From Chitinophaga arvensicola (lineage in GTDB: Bacteria > Bacteroidota > Bacteroidia > Chitinophagales > Chitinophagaceae): DNA of 64,000 bases. Shown here one piece after another: positions 28,068-36,296 of the stretch. Numbering within the stretch: the first letter of the stretch is position 1; each line of letters opens with the position of its first letter. Under the pieces are notes generated by a model, which saw only the letters and a program-made list of their open reading frames with translations, was not told the DNA's origin and ran no database searches. The position numbers and the translations under genes were made by a program. The stretch spans positions 2,243,022 through 2,307,021 of the forward strand of contig NZ_FOJG01000001.1 of NCBI RefSeq assembly GCF_900110835.1, written 5' to 3'.

Positions 28068-30242
28068 ATGAAGCTGCAAGGGCTTGTAAAAGTATGTGCT
28101 GCAGTGCTGTTTTGCTTAGGTAATCAGCAGCTGAAAGCACAGCAATTGAAGCTGGGAACTAATCCTTCTCTAACAAAACAATCTGCTATTCTCGAACTGG
28201 AAAGCAAAAAGCAGGCGCTCCTGATTACCCGCATCGCCGATAGTAACCAGATCGTTTCACCGGTAAACGGGATGATTATTTACCTGGAGTCTGACAACAC
28301 ATTCCGTGTCCGGGCCAATAATTACTGGAATAAACTCATTGCTGATGGCGCTGTCAAAACCATTAACGGAGATGCTGCTGCCGTACAGAATATAACTGCT
28401 GTAAATACAGCCGGTACTTTCGGCTTCAACACTACAGCAGGTACCCATAAACTGACCATCCCTGATGCCACTACTACCGCTGCGGGTTTCATGAACCTGG
28501 GCGCACAATCATTCAAAGGTCTTAAAACCTTCACCGAAGGATTGTATACAAAATCATTGCGTGTAACCGATGACGTTAGTACGCCTACAAAATTATTAGG
28601 GAAAGATGTAAATGGAGATATCGCTTCACTTACGCTGGACGGTAACATGTCCATCACTGCTGGCCAGTTGAACGTGGCAAATGGTACCGCCTCGTGGAAT
28701 GCCAATAAATTAAAGAGTATAGATATTGATTTCACCGTGGCACCCACCACTAACCAGGTGCTTACGTATGATGGTACAAAATGGATCGCGAAGAACGGCG
28801 CTACCGGTACCGGAACGGTGACTTCGGTAGGATTGACAATGCCAGGTATTTTCACGGTATCAGGATCACCGGTTACTACAAGTGGCACATTGGCCGCAAG
28901 CCTGAATCCACAGGCGGCCAAGGCCGTTTTGGTTGGCCCAATCAGCGGAGGCCTGACCACACCTACTTTCCGTGCATTAGAGGTTACTGATCTGCCAGAT
29001 CTTTCCGGTTCTTATATCAAGAACACAACAACAACGCAAGCAACTTCAAACTTTAATATATCCGGTGCCGGTGTGATAGGTACCACACTTACTGTGACAG
29101 GTCTGGGAGCAGCAGGCTCTATTCCCTTTACAGGTTCAGGTGGACTAATATCTGTTAATAACGCCGGCCTCAGCTGGAATAACGCTACACCAAAATTAAC
29201 AGTAGGCGGTACCATGCGGTTGACCGGTAACATTGGTACAGCCACTACAAAAATATTAGGACGTGATAACAACGGTGATATCAGCAACGTAAATCTCGAC
29301 GCCACCACGTTGGATTTTACCACTACCGCCGGTACCGTGGCGGTAAAAAAAGGAGATGCGATCTGGAATGCCAGCCAGTTGCAGGGGAAAGCGATTGCGA
29401 GCCCTTTGAATCCTGCAGACGGACAGGTGTTAAAGTGGAACCAGGCCTCGTCCACCTTTGTACCAGCAGAAGATATCACCGGTGGTACCTCCTATGGAGA
29501 TATACCAGCCCCTACTGACGACATCAGTGGAGCTACTTCTACAGATCCTTTGTTCAGAATGAAAATCTGGAAAGGTTCCGGCAAAGTATCAAACGGTCCT
29601 AATACGGGACCCACAGGAGCTGCCGCATGGAGTGTTTTGGCTTTCCAGAATTCAAGCGGAGGTAACCAATATACCACACATCTTTATTTCGATAAAAATA
29701 CACTCGCCATGAAGGAATGGGGTGGAGGAATACCACTCACAACGAATGCTGGAAATGGGTGGTATAAAGTAGTGACAACCGCTGGTGATAATATATTTGA
29801 TAACGGCGGTATACTATATGCCAGTATGACTTCAGATGCTACTTCGGAAGTAACACAGGACTACGCTAATTTTTTCTGGGATAAGACTAATAAAAGACTG
29901 GGGATTAAAACAAATACGCCAACTGCTAATCTTGACGTTAATGGTACTGTGAAACTTGGTACTGATGGGGATGTGTTTAACAGCCTTATCAAAGATGTTG
30001 CTACCAATACATCAAAATCAGTTGCTAAGGGCATCGGATTTATTGTAATCCCTTACACAGGAGCCAAAGTAAATGGTGTAGTCACTGTTTCCCCACGCAC
30101 TGATCCCACAACCAATGTATTTATGATCGGGGCTGCCAGTATCAGAGCTGCAAATACCATTACGGTACAGGTATATAACACGGGTACGGCTACAAATAGT
30201 ACATTCAATGCTATCTCCTGGGATATTACCATCATTCAGTAA
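28068..30242 (+). CDS. Large secreted fibre-like protein, paralogue of the upstream gene
   Basis: This 724-residue protein has a signal peptide ending near LKAQ. Its head (QLKLGTNPSLTKQSAILELE, then NGMIIYLES and RVRANNYWNKL) aligns with the same region of the upstream protein. The body is Thr/Gly/Asn-rich with tail-fibre-like phrases (GTVTSVGLTMPG, GTMRLTGNIGTATTK). The end carries LGIKTNTPTANLDVNGTVKLG, a phrase common in phage tail and Bacteroidota surface proteins. No phage genes are nearby. It is followed by the T9SS cargo gene after 7 bp. Confidence 0.75.
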   Translation: MKLQGLVKVCAAVLFCLGNQQLKAQQLKLGTNPSLTKQSAILELESKKQALLITRIADSNQIVSPVNGMIIYLESDNTFRVRANNYWNKLIADGAVKTINGDAAAVQNITAVNTAGTFGFNTTAGTHKLTIPDATTTAAGFMNLGAQSFKGLKTFTEGLYTKSLRVTDDVSTPTKLLGKDVNGDIASLTLDGNMSITAGQLNVANGTASWNANKLKSIDIDFTVAPTTNQVLTYDGTKWIAKNGATGTGTVTSVGLTMPGIFTVSGSPVTTSGTLAASLNPQAAKAVLVGPISGGLTTPTFRALEVTDLPDLSGSYIKNTTTTQATSNFNISGAGVIGTTLTVTGLGAAGSIPFTGSGGLISVNNAGLSWNNATPKLTVGGTMRLTGNIGTATTKILGRDNNGDISNVNLDATTLDFTTTAGTVAVKKGDAIWNASQLQGKAIASPLNPADGQVLKWNQASSTFVPAEDITGGTSYGDIPAPTDDISGATSTDPLFRMKIWKGSGKVSNGPNTGPTGAAAWSVLAFQNSSGGNQYTTHLYFDKNTLAMKEWGGGIPLTTNAGNGWYKVVTTAGDNIFDNGGILYASMTSDATSEVTQDYANFFWDKTNKRLGIKTNTPTANLDVNGTVKLGTDGDVFNSLIKDVATNTSKSVAKGIGFIVIPYTGAKVNGVVTVSPRTDPTTNVFMIGAASIRAANTITVQVYNTGTATNSTFNAISWDITIIQ

Positions 30243-30249
30243 TCATTAA

Positions 30250-31818
30250 ATGAGAAAAATATACTGCATCATATGGCTACTGATTTCTTTTGCTGGCGGA
30301 GCCTCCGCCCAGCAAGGGGTCTACATCCCTGCCGGCGCTACCGTATGGCTCGCCGGTAATACCAACGTAGGCATCTTCGCTGATATGACCAACAACGGTA
30401 TCCTCGGTTCCAATCCAAATACTACCTTTTATTTCCTCAGTAAACTATGGACTAACGGTAACGGTGCTACGCTTCCGGATGAAAGTGCGGATGGCATCTC
30501 CGGTACCGGCGGTACTTTTCTTTTCTCAGGTAATACGCAACAAAAAGTATTTGGTGCTTATAGCTTCATTTCACGCACAGGCGCCAGTTTTCCGAACTTA
30601 CAACTGAATAATCCTGCCGGTTTATTGCTGGATGATCTCAGCGATCTGAAGATCCGCAACAACCTGCATTTTGCAAATGGCCGGATCTATCTCAATGGCT
30701 GGAACCTGCAGGTAGGTGAAAAAAATCCCGGTAGCATTACCGGCTACAACGATGGCCGTTATGTGGTGACCGGCAAAGGAATCGCTGGTGGATTATTATA
30801 TCGTGCCGCCATCAGTAATGCCGATGGGAAAGTAGTATACCCGATAGGAACGGATGATGACAGTTATTCTCCTGCGGCGGTGCTGATTACCGGCGCAAAG
30901 GATATGATCGGCGCCCGCACCTACGACAGCGTTTTCACAGTAGCTGCAGGCGGTACTTCCTATCCTGACAGCTTTGTAAATAAATCCTGGAATATTCGCC
31001 GGGCAGATAATAGTGGGGGAGAAGTAGATGTGATTCTCCAGCATATGGATGTCAGTGAACTGCCGGCTTATGCTACTTCCCGCGATAGCAGTTTCATTAC
31101 CCGCTTTGTAAGCGGTGTATGGGATTTTATGCAGACTATTCCAAACAAGCCGTTGGCGGGTACCTTGAGCACTACTGCCATGAATCAGCCGGCTACTATG
31201 CACCTGCGCCATTTCAACGATCTCGGTGGCAGCGAATATTTTGCAAAAACCGCATTGATTGGATCGGCTAAACCTGTCATGTTCCTCAGCTTTGAGGCAT
31301 ATCGCATTACTCCTACCGTGGTACAGCTGGACTGGACCACCAGCCGGGAAATTTATAATGCCCGGTTTGAAATTGAACGCCGCTACGAAAGAGAAGAAGG
31401 ATTCGTAAAAATAGGTATCCTGCCTACTAAAGCCATCAATGGTAATAGCAGTACGCCATTCAGTTATACCTACCCGGATGTAAATGATTACGACGATTGG
31501 ACCTATTATCGTATTAAGGCAGTGGGCAAAAACGGCAAAATTGTTTATTCTGAAGTCCGTGCAGTGCCGCCATTCGTTCAGATCAACGTATTCCCGAACC
31601 CGAATAATGGTCATTTTAAAGTCAAAATACGTGGTCTCCGTGGAGATATGCTCATACAACTCCGCGATACCTGGAGCCAGGTAATGCGTTCTTATGAAGT
31701 GAAAAAAGATGCAGACGTAAACATGTCAGATCTCCCTGCTGGTATGTACTTCCTGGTGATTTACCATAAAGAAACAATGAAAGTGGCCTACACCTGTAAG
31801 GTAGTAGTGGCACAATAA
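30250..31818 (+). CDS. T9SS type A sorting-domain surface protein
   Basis: This 522-residue protein has an N-terminal signal peptide (cleavage near ASAQ). A C-terminal type A sorting domain is visible: VFPNPNNGHFKVKIRG, then DLPAGMYFLVIYHKE and a final KVVVAQ. This directs it through the type IX secretion system to the cell surface. The N-terminal half is a beta-rich module seen in gliding or adhesion-type proteins; about 340-430 resembles a fibronectin-like domain (VQLDWTTSREIYNARFEIER, abbreviated LDWTTSREIYNARFEIER). It forms an operon with the two fibre proteins and may anchor or display them. Confidence 0.85.
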   Translation: MRKIYCIIWLLISFAGGASAQQGVYIPAGATVWLAGNTNVGIFADMTNNGILGSNPNTTFYFLSKLWTNGNGATLPDESADGISGTGGTFLFSGNTQQKVFGAYSFISRTGASFPNLQLNNPAGLLLDDLSDLKIRNNLHFANGRIYLNGWNLQVGEKNPGSITGYNDGRYVVTGKGIAGGLLYRAAISNADGKVVYPIGTDDDSYSPAAVLITGAKDMIGARTYDSVFTVAAGGTSYPDSFVNKSWNIRRADNSGGEVDVILQHMDVSELPAYATSRDSSFITRFVSGVWDFMQTIPNKPLAGTLSTTAMNQPATMHLRHFNDLGGSEYFAKTALIGSAKPVMFLSFEAYRITPTVVQLDWTTSREIYNARFEIERRYEREEGFVKIGILPTKAINGNSSTPFSYTYPDVNDYDDWTYYRIKAVGKNGKIVYSEVRAVPPFVQINVFPNPNNGHFKVKIRGLRGDMLIQLRDTWSQVMRSYEVKKDADVNMSDLPAGMYFLVIYHKETMKVAYTCKVVVAQ

Positions 31819-31860
31819 AAAGGTTGGAATTTCCCCCTATCGGAAATTCCAACCCTTTTG
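31817..31860 (+). terminator. Terminator of the fibre/T9SS operon
   Basis: A perfect 13-bp stem (31822-31834 with 31842-31854) around a 7-nt loop, followed by a T-run. It starts just after the T9SS gene and lies before the true start of cmk. Confidence 0.9.
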
Positions 31861-31934
31861 TTTTGATTTTCTCGGAGATTTGCCCCAATTTTGTAGCGTT
31901 CTTCCCTATAGACGATTCATTTAAACAGCTAGTT

Positions 31935-32624
31935 TTGAAAAAAATAATCATCACGATAGATGGCTACTCTTCATGTGGCAAAAGCACCTTAGCAAAGCAA
32001 TTGGCTAAGAAGCTGAACTATACTTATATAGACAGCGGTGCGATGTATCGTGCGATTACCCTTTATTTTATTCAAAACCGCATCGACTGGCAGTCACATG
32101 AAGCGGTGGCGGCTGCATTAAGGGATGTACACCTGGATTTTGTGCCTAATTCCCTCACCGGGCTCAGTGAAATGTACCTCAATAACGAAAATGTGGAACA
32201 CCTGATCCGCGAAATGGTGGTGGCTGAAAAGGTAAGCGAGGTGGCTGCAGTGAAAGAGGTACGCGACCTGGCCGTGGCGCAGCAAAAGAAAATGGGCGCC
32301 CGCAAAGGCATTGTGATGGATGGCCGCGATATCGGTACGGTGGTTTTCCCACATGCAGAACTGAAGATCTTTATGACCGCTGAAATCGCGATCCGTGTTC
32401 AGCGCAGGTTTAAAGAGATATATGAGAAAAACAGGAACATTACCCTGGAAGAAGTAAAACAGAACCTCGAACTGAGAGATTATATAGATGCCAACCGTGA
32501 AATCAGCCCATTACGGAAGGCAGATGATGCTATCATCCTGGATAACAGCCACTTGAATCTTGAAGACCAGCTTCAACTTGTCATGCAGTGGGTAGAAGAT
32601 GCGATCATGGCGCATTCCTCATAA
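31935..32624 (+). CDS. cmk: Cytidylate kinase, likely TTG start
   Basis: The enzyme phosphorylates CMP and dCMP. The frame is open from 31824, but those first codons overlap the upstream terminator hairpin and are not coding. The family N-terminus (KKIIITIDGYSSCGKST with its P-loop) begins directly after TTG at 31935, giving 229 residues, the normal length. Other landmarks are YIDSGAMYRA, GRDIGTVVFP (NMP binding) and RDYIDANREISPL. Confidence 0.95.
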   Translation: MKKIIITIDGYSSCGKSTLAKQLAKKLNYTYIDSGAMYRAITLYFIQNRIDWQSHEAVAAALRDVHLDFVPNSLTGLSEMYLNNENVEHLIREMVVAEKVSEVAAVKEVRDLAVAQQKKMGARKGIVMDGRDIGTVVFPHAELKIFMTAEIAIRVQRRFKEIYEKNRNITLEEVKQNLELRDYIDANREISPLRKADDAIILDNSHLNLEDQLQLVMQWVEDAIMAHSS

Positions 32625-33255
32625 AATATTATTTTCTTTTATTAAAACTCTTTTATACATTTGTTATGTGACTGGTTAGTCACCAACCCGATAATTTTTC
32701 CACATCCTCAGAAATTTCCAACAGAATTTTAATTGAATGCCAAATGGCGCCATTTTTTATGGGCATTTTGTGCATCCCAACCTGATCCTCCCTGAAAAAT
32801 ACTGCTTAGGTAATTTTTGTATGGACTGAAGTCGCTGTGCCGTTGATTAGAGTGAATAAGACAAGAAGAATAGTTGCGTAAGACGCGTTATCATATATCG
32901 TGCTTTCGGAAAGAAAGGTCTTATCCTAGCTATATCCACAAGGACCCTTTGCTATTAACCGATTATAATATCAATATAATATAAAATTCAGTCTGTGTGG
33001 GTATAACCGCTACCAGCAGACATTTAAGGTAATGTGGGATGGCGTGGCACGCCATGGCCGTTCCATATTTTCAGTAGGTGTATTCGGTTAATAGGAAGAA
33101 GGGGCGAATTCTTTCGCCCTTTCGCTTTTTTTAACTTTTTGATTGTCAGGTGAAGCCGGTTTGCCAGCTGAGTGTCCATTTACTCCGTTATCTTCAAATC
33201 GCTACACGTTATTCGTAATTCTTTTTTTAAATTGTGTAGTCACACAGACCAGCCA
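32625..33255 (+). ncRNA. Structured intergenic region with its own terminator; candidate non-coding RNA
   Basis: No reading frame of note. On the plus strand there is a -7-like TACATTTG at 32656-32663, a perfect hairpin at 32668-32683 (GTGACT-GGTT-AGTCAC), a palindromic AAATGGCGCCATTT at 32742-32755 followed by T-residues, nested stems around 32850-32950 (ATAAGAC with GTCTTAT; CTTTC with GAAAG), and an inverted pair CTATTAACCGA (32952-32962) / TCGGTTAATAG (33084-33094). A hairpin ATGGCGT-GGC-ACGCCAT at about 33039-33055 lies inside that pair. A clear terminator follows at 33098-33131, before the next gene. It does not match tmRNA, RNase P or SRP RNA as I know them. Confidence 0.45.
33098..33131 (+). 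terminator. Rho-independent terminator in the cmk / LytS-type intergenic region
   Basis: An 11-bp stem (33098-33108 with 33113-33123, one G-T wobble) with loop TTCT, followed by seven T residues at 33125-33131. It ends a transcript that contains no open reading frame after cmk. Confidence 0.85.
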
Positions 33256-35208
33256 ATGTCTATAAAAGGTGTATGTTTTTTATGCTTGCTCCTGTTGGGA
33301 GCCTGTCTTGCGGCGATAGCCCAGGATTCACTGCGTGTATACCGGCTGCTCGATTCTATTCACCAACTACCGGCAGATACGGGAAAAGTGTCGTTGCTGC
33401 TAAATAAAGGCAGGGCAAACAGCCGCTTTTTTGAATCCCGTAAAGGCGAAAATCTCTTTTGGCAGGAAGCACTCACCATAGCACAGCAGATCAGATACCC
33501 TAAAGGAATTTCATTGATTTACAATGAAATCGGCACCAGCAAGCGAAATAAATCACTCTACATCATTGCAGAAGACTTTCATGAGAAAGCCCTCAAGGCC
33601 GCTGAAGAAGCGAAGGATACACTGCTCATCGCCTTCTCGCTGAATAACGCAGGCGTTGATTGCCGGCGGCAGGACAAATTGCAGAAAGCCTTCGACTATC
33701 ACGTAAAAGCACTTACCCTCGCAGAAAGCATTAATGATGTCCGGAATATCTGCGTGGCCACCAACAGTATCGGGAACATCCAGCTGACAACAGAAAAATA
33801 TGACGACGCCATCAATCATTTCAGCCGTGCACTGGAGCTGGAAGAAAAAAGCAATAATGAGCTGGGCGTGGCCATTAACCTGGGTAACCTGGGATATGCC
33901 TACCAGGGACAGAACAAACTCGACCTGGCCATTCAATATTACAAACGTTCACTGGTGATGAACCAGAAAATGGACCGGGCTATCGGTATGGCTATCTGCT
34001 ACAATGCGCTCGGTGCTGCCTATAAAGAAAAGAAAGATTATCCTGCCGCTATGGAATACCTGCAGAAGGCCCTGGAGGTAAATGATAAGGTAGAAGATAA
34101 AGTACATGTGGCAGAAAGCTATCTCAGTATCGGGAAGCTTTTAGGTGCGGAAGGCAGACACGCCGAAGCCCGTGAATATATCCAGCAGTCGATTGATATC
34201 AGTACTTTCTGGGGTTTTAAATCCATGCTCATGGACGCTTATAAAGCCCTGGCAGCCGATTTTAAGACCAGCGGCGATTTTGAAAAATCACTGGAAGCCA
34301 CCGATAAATCACTGCTGTATAAAGATAGTATCCTGGATGAGAAATCGGCCATGGCGCTGGCACAGATGCAAACCATCTACGAGGTTGACAGAAAGGATAA
34401 CCACATCCGGAACCTGGAGCACGATAAAATGGTGGTAGCACTCCGTACCAAGCGCAATGTGGTCGTTACTTTTTTCCTGGCAGCCTTCCTGTTAATGGCT
34501 ATTGTAGGGGGATTTTTCTATATCCGTCACCGTAATCTGCAGGCCAATAAACAAACACTCCAGCTGGAACTGCGTTCACTCCGCTCCCAGATGAACCCGC
34601 ATTTCATTTTTAATTCCCTCAGTTCTATTCACCGGTATATCTGGAGTAATAACCAGGAAGAAGCATCTGATTATCTGACCAAGTTTTCCCGGCTCATGCG
34701 CCTCATCCTGGATAATACCCAGCATACTTTTGTAACACTGAATAAAGAACTGGAATCACTCAGGTTGTATCTTGACCTGGAATCATTGCGCTGTAACGGT
34801 ATCTTTGAATACCGCTTTTTCATAGATGCAGATATCAATGATGATGAAGTGCTGATACCTCCTATGATATTACAACCCTATGTGGAAAATGCCATCTGGC
34901 ATGGATTGGTGCATAAGCACCCGGATGAAAAAGGAATACTGGATATTGAAATCGTATTAAATAAGAGAAGCCTGGTATGTACTATCACGGATAATGGCAT
35001 TGGCAGAAAGAAGGCCATGGAGATCAAAGAAAAGAAAGGGCGCCTGCATAATTCAGTAGGTATGAAAGTGACAGAAGGCCGGATAGACCTGATCCGGAAA
35101 ATCAATAACAAAGAGGCCAGGGTGACCATCACCGACCTGGAAGATGAATCCGGCAAAGCAACAGGTACGAGAGTCTCCATTGTTTTGCCCGCTGAGTTTA
35201 TATTTTAA
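33256..35208 (+). CDS. TPR-containing sensor histidine kinase (LytS/YehU type)
   Basis: The start at 33256 (MSIKGVCFLCLLLLG..AIAQ) provides a signal sequence; the frame is open earlier from a GTG at 33172. With this start it has 650 residues: about 50-350 are tetratricopeptide repeats in the periplasm, about 395-416 a transmembrane helix (VVVTFFLAAFLLMAIVGGFF), then a His_kinase domain with MNPHFIFNSL (phospho-acceptor His449) and an ATPase lid with PYVENAIWHGL and DNGIGR. The LytTR regulator 56 bp downstream is its partner. The signal sensed by the TPR part is unknown. Confidence 0.93.
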   Translation: MSIKGVCFLCLLLLGACLAAIAQDSLRVYRLLDSIHQLPADTGKVSLLLNKGRANSRFFESRKGENLFWQEALTIAQQIRYPKGISLIYNEIGTSKRNKSLYIIAEDFHEKALKAAEEAKDTLLIAFSLNNAGVDCRRQDKLQKAFDYHVKALTLAESINDVRNICVATNSIGNIQLTTEKYDDAINHFSRALELEEKSNNELGVAINLGNLGYAYQGQNKLDLAIQYYKRSLVMNQKMDRAIGMAICYNALGAAYKEKKDYPAAMEYLQKALEVNDKVEDKVHVAESYLSIGKLLGAEGRHAEAREYIQQSIDISTFWGFKSMLMDAYKALAADFKTSGDFEKSLEATDKSLLYKDSILDEKSAMALAQMQTIYEVDRKDNHIRNLEHDKMVVALRTKRNVVVTFFLAAFLLMAIVGGFFYIRHRNLQANKQTLQLELRSLRSQMNPHFIFNSLSSIHRYIWSNNQEEASDYLTKFSRLMRLILDNTQHTFVTLNKELESLRLYLDLESLRCNGIFEYRFFIDADINDDEVLIPPMILQPYVENAIWHGLVHKHPDEKGILDIEIVLNKRSLVCTITDNGIGRKKAMEIKEKKGRLHNSVGMKVTEGRIDLIRKINNKEARVTITDLEDESGKATGTRVSIVLPAEFIF

Positions 35209-35263
35209 AGGAACGATAAACCATAAAACAGCTGATAGCTGACAGCTAACAAAAGCTACATGT

Positions 35264-36028
35264 ATGAGCGAAATAAAAGCTATCGTCGTCGATGATGAGC
35301 AACACTGCATTGATGCACTGCAAACAATGCTGGAAAAAAAATGCCCCGGTGTACAGGTGATTGGAACGGCAAAAAGCGTAAGGGAAGCAAAAGAACTGGT
35401 AGATGAGTTACAACCGGACCTGGTATTTCTTGATGTGGAAATGCCTTACCAGAACGGGTTTGAGTTATTGAAACTCTTTGATAAGGTATACTTCGACGTC
35501 ATTTTTACCACTGCTTACGAGCAATACGCACTCAAGGCAATTAAGTTCAATGCGCTGGACTATCTGCTGAAACCCTTCAGCATAAAGGAACTGCAGGAGG
35601 CGCTGGAAAAATGCCGGGAGAAAAAATTAAACCGCCCCAAAGAATTGGGTATTTCTCCTATGGAAGTGTTTTTGCAGAATATGAAAACACTCCAGCAAAC
35701 CCATAAGAAGATAGCGCTGCCAACGATCAATGGCCTGGTGTTTATGCCGGTGCAGAATATCGTGCGTTGTGAATCTACCGGTAACTATACCCGCATTTTC
35801 TTTACCGATAAAAAGAACCTGATGGTATCCCGTCCGCTGAAAGAGTTTGAAGAGTTGCTATCTGATGTGGATTTCTTCCGGGTACATAATTCCCACTTGA
35901 TAAATATGCAGCAGATGCAGTCCTACATACAGGGTGAAGGCGGCTTTGCGCTGATGAGCGATGGTACCCAGGTGGAAGTGTCCAGGAGACGCAAAGCAGA
36001 GTTTCTGAAGAAGGCAATGCAGTTTTAA
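35264..36028 (+). CDS. LytTR-family response regulator
   Basis: This 254-residue protein has a receiver domain with Asp10-Asp11, phospho-acceptor Asp57 in FLDVEMP, Thr (TTAYE) and Lys in LLKPFS. A C-terminal LytTR DNA-binding domain follows (about 150-254: ALPTINGLVFMP, CESTGNYTRIFF, FFRVHNSHLINM, VEVSRRRKAEFL). It forms a pair with the upstream TPR kinase. Target genes are unknown; LytTR sites cannot be assigned here. Confidence 0.95.
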   Translation: MSEIKAIVVDDEQHCIDALQTMLEKKCPGVQVIGTAKSVREAKELVDELQPDLVFLDVEMPYQNGFELLKLFDKVYFDVIFTTAYEQYALKAIKFNALDYLLKPFSIKELQEALEKCREKKLNRPKELGISPMEVFLQNMKTLQQTHKKIALPTINGLVFMPVQNIVRCESTGNYTRIFFTDKKNLMVSRPLKEFEELLSDVDFFRVHNSHLINMQQMQSYIQGEGGFALMSDGTQVEVSRRRKAEFLKKAMQF

Positions 36029-36225
36029 ACGGTGATTTCCAGTGGGTTCACAGGAGGCCTGCTCCGATTTTATTCGTTTTTATGCCAGTTATAATTAATA
36101 ACCTACCATATAATAATTGGCTATTGCGGGCATATTTCAGATAGGTTACTTTTGAATTACGATTTCAATATAAACGCAATATAAAGATTTTATACTCTGC
36201 ATTACTAGCGTGATTAGCCCCAAAG

Positions 36226-36254
36226 AAAAAAGACACCTTATTGGTGTCTTTTTT
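36226..36254. terminator. Terminator about 200 bp after the LytTR gene
   Basis: A perfect 12-bp stem (36226-36237 with 36243-36254), 5-nt loop, A-run on one side and T-run on the other, so it serves both the plus strand and the convergent ispH. The 190 bp between the LytTR stop and this hairpin have no reading frame. Confidence 0.85.
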
Positions 36255-36296
36255 GTGTATACGATATTATAATCTGTTATATACGAATAGCGAATT

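Noticed and set aside
26124..30242. Possible prophage tail-fibre region
   Set aside because: Both proteins have signal peptides, sit in an operon with a T9SS cargo gene, and no other phage gene (terminase, portal, capsid, integrase) is present.
30796..31659. A 287-codon minus-strand frame
   Set aside because: It is antisense to the T9SS cargo gene and has no coding character.
32625..33135. tmRNA, RNase P RNA or SRP RNA in the cmk downstream gap
   Set aside because: The conserved cores I would expect (the RNase P P4 sequences, the tmRNA tRNA-like ends, the SRP GGAAGCAGC-type loop) are absent.
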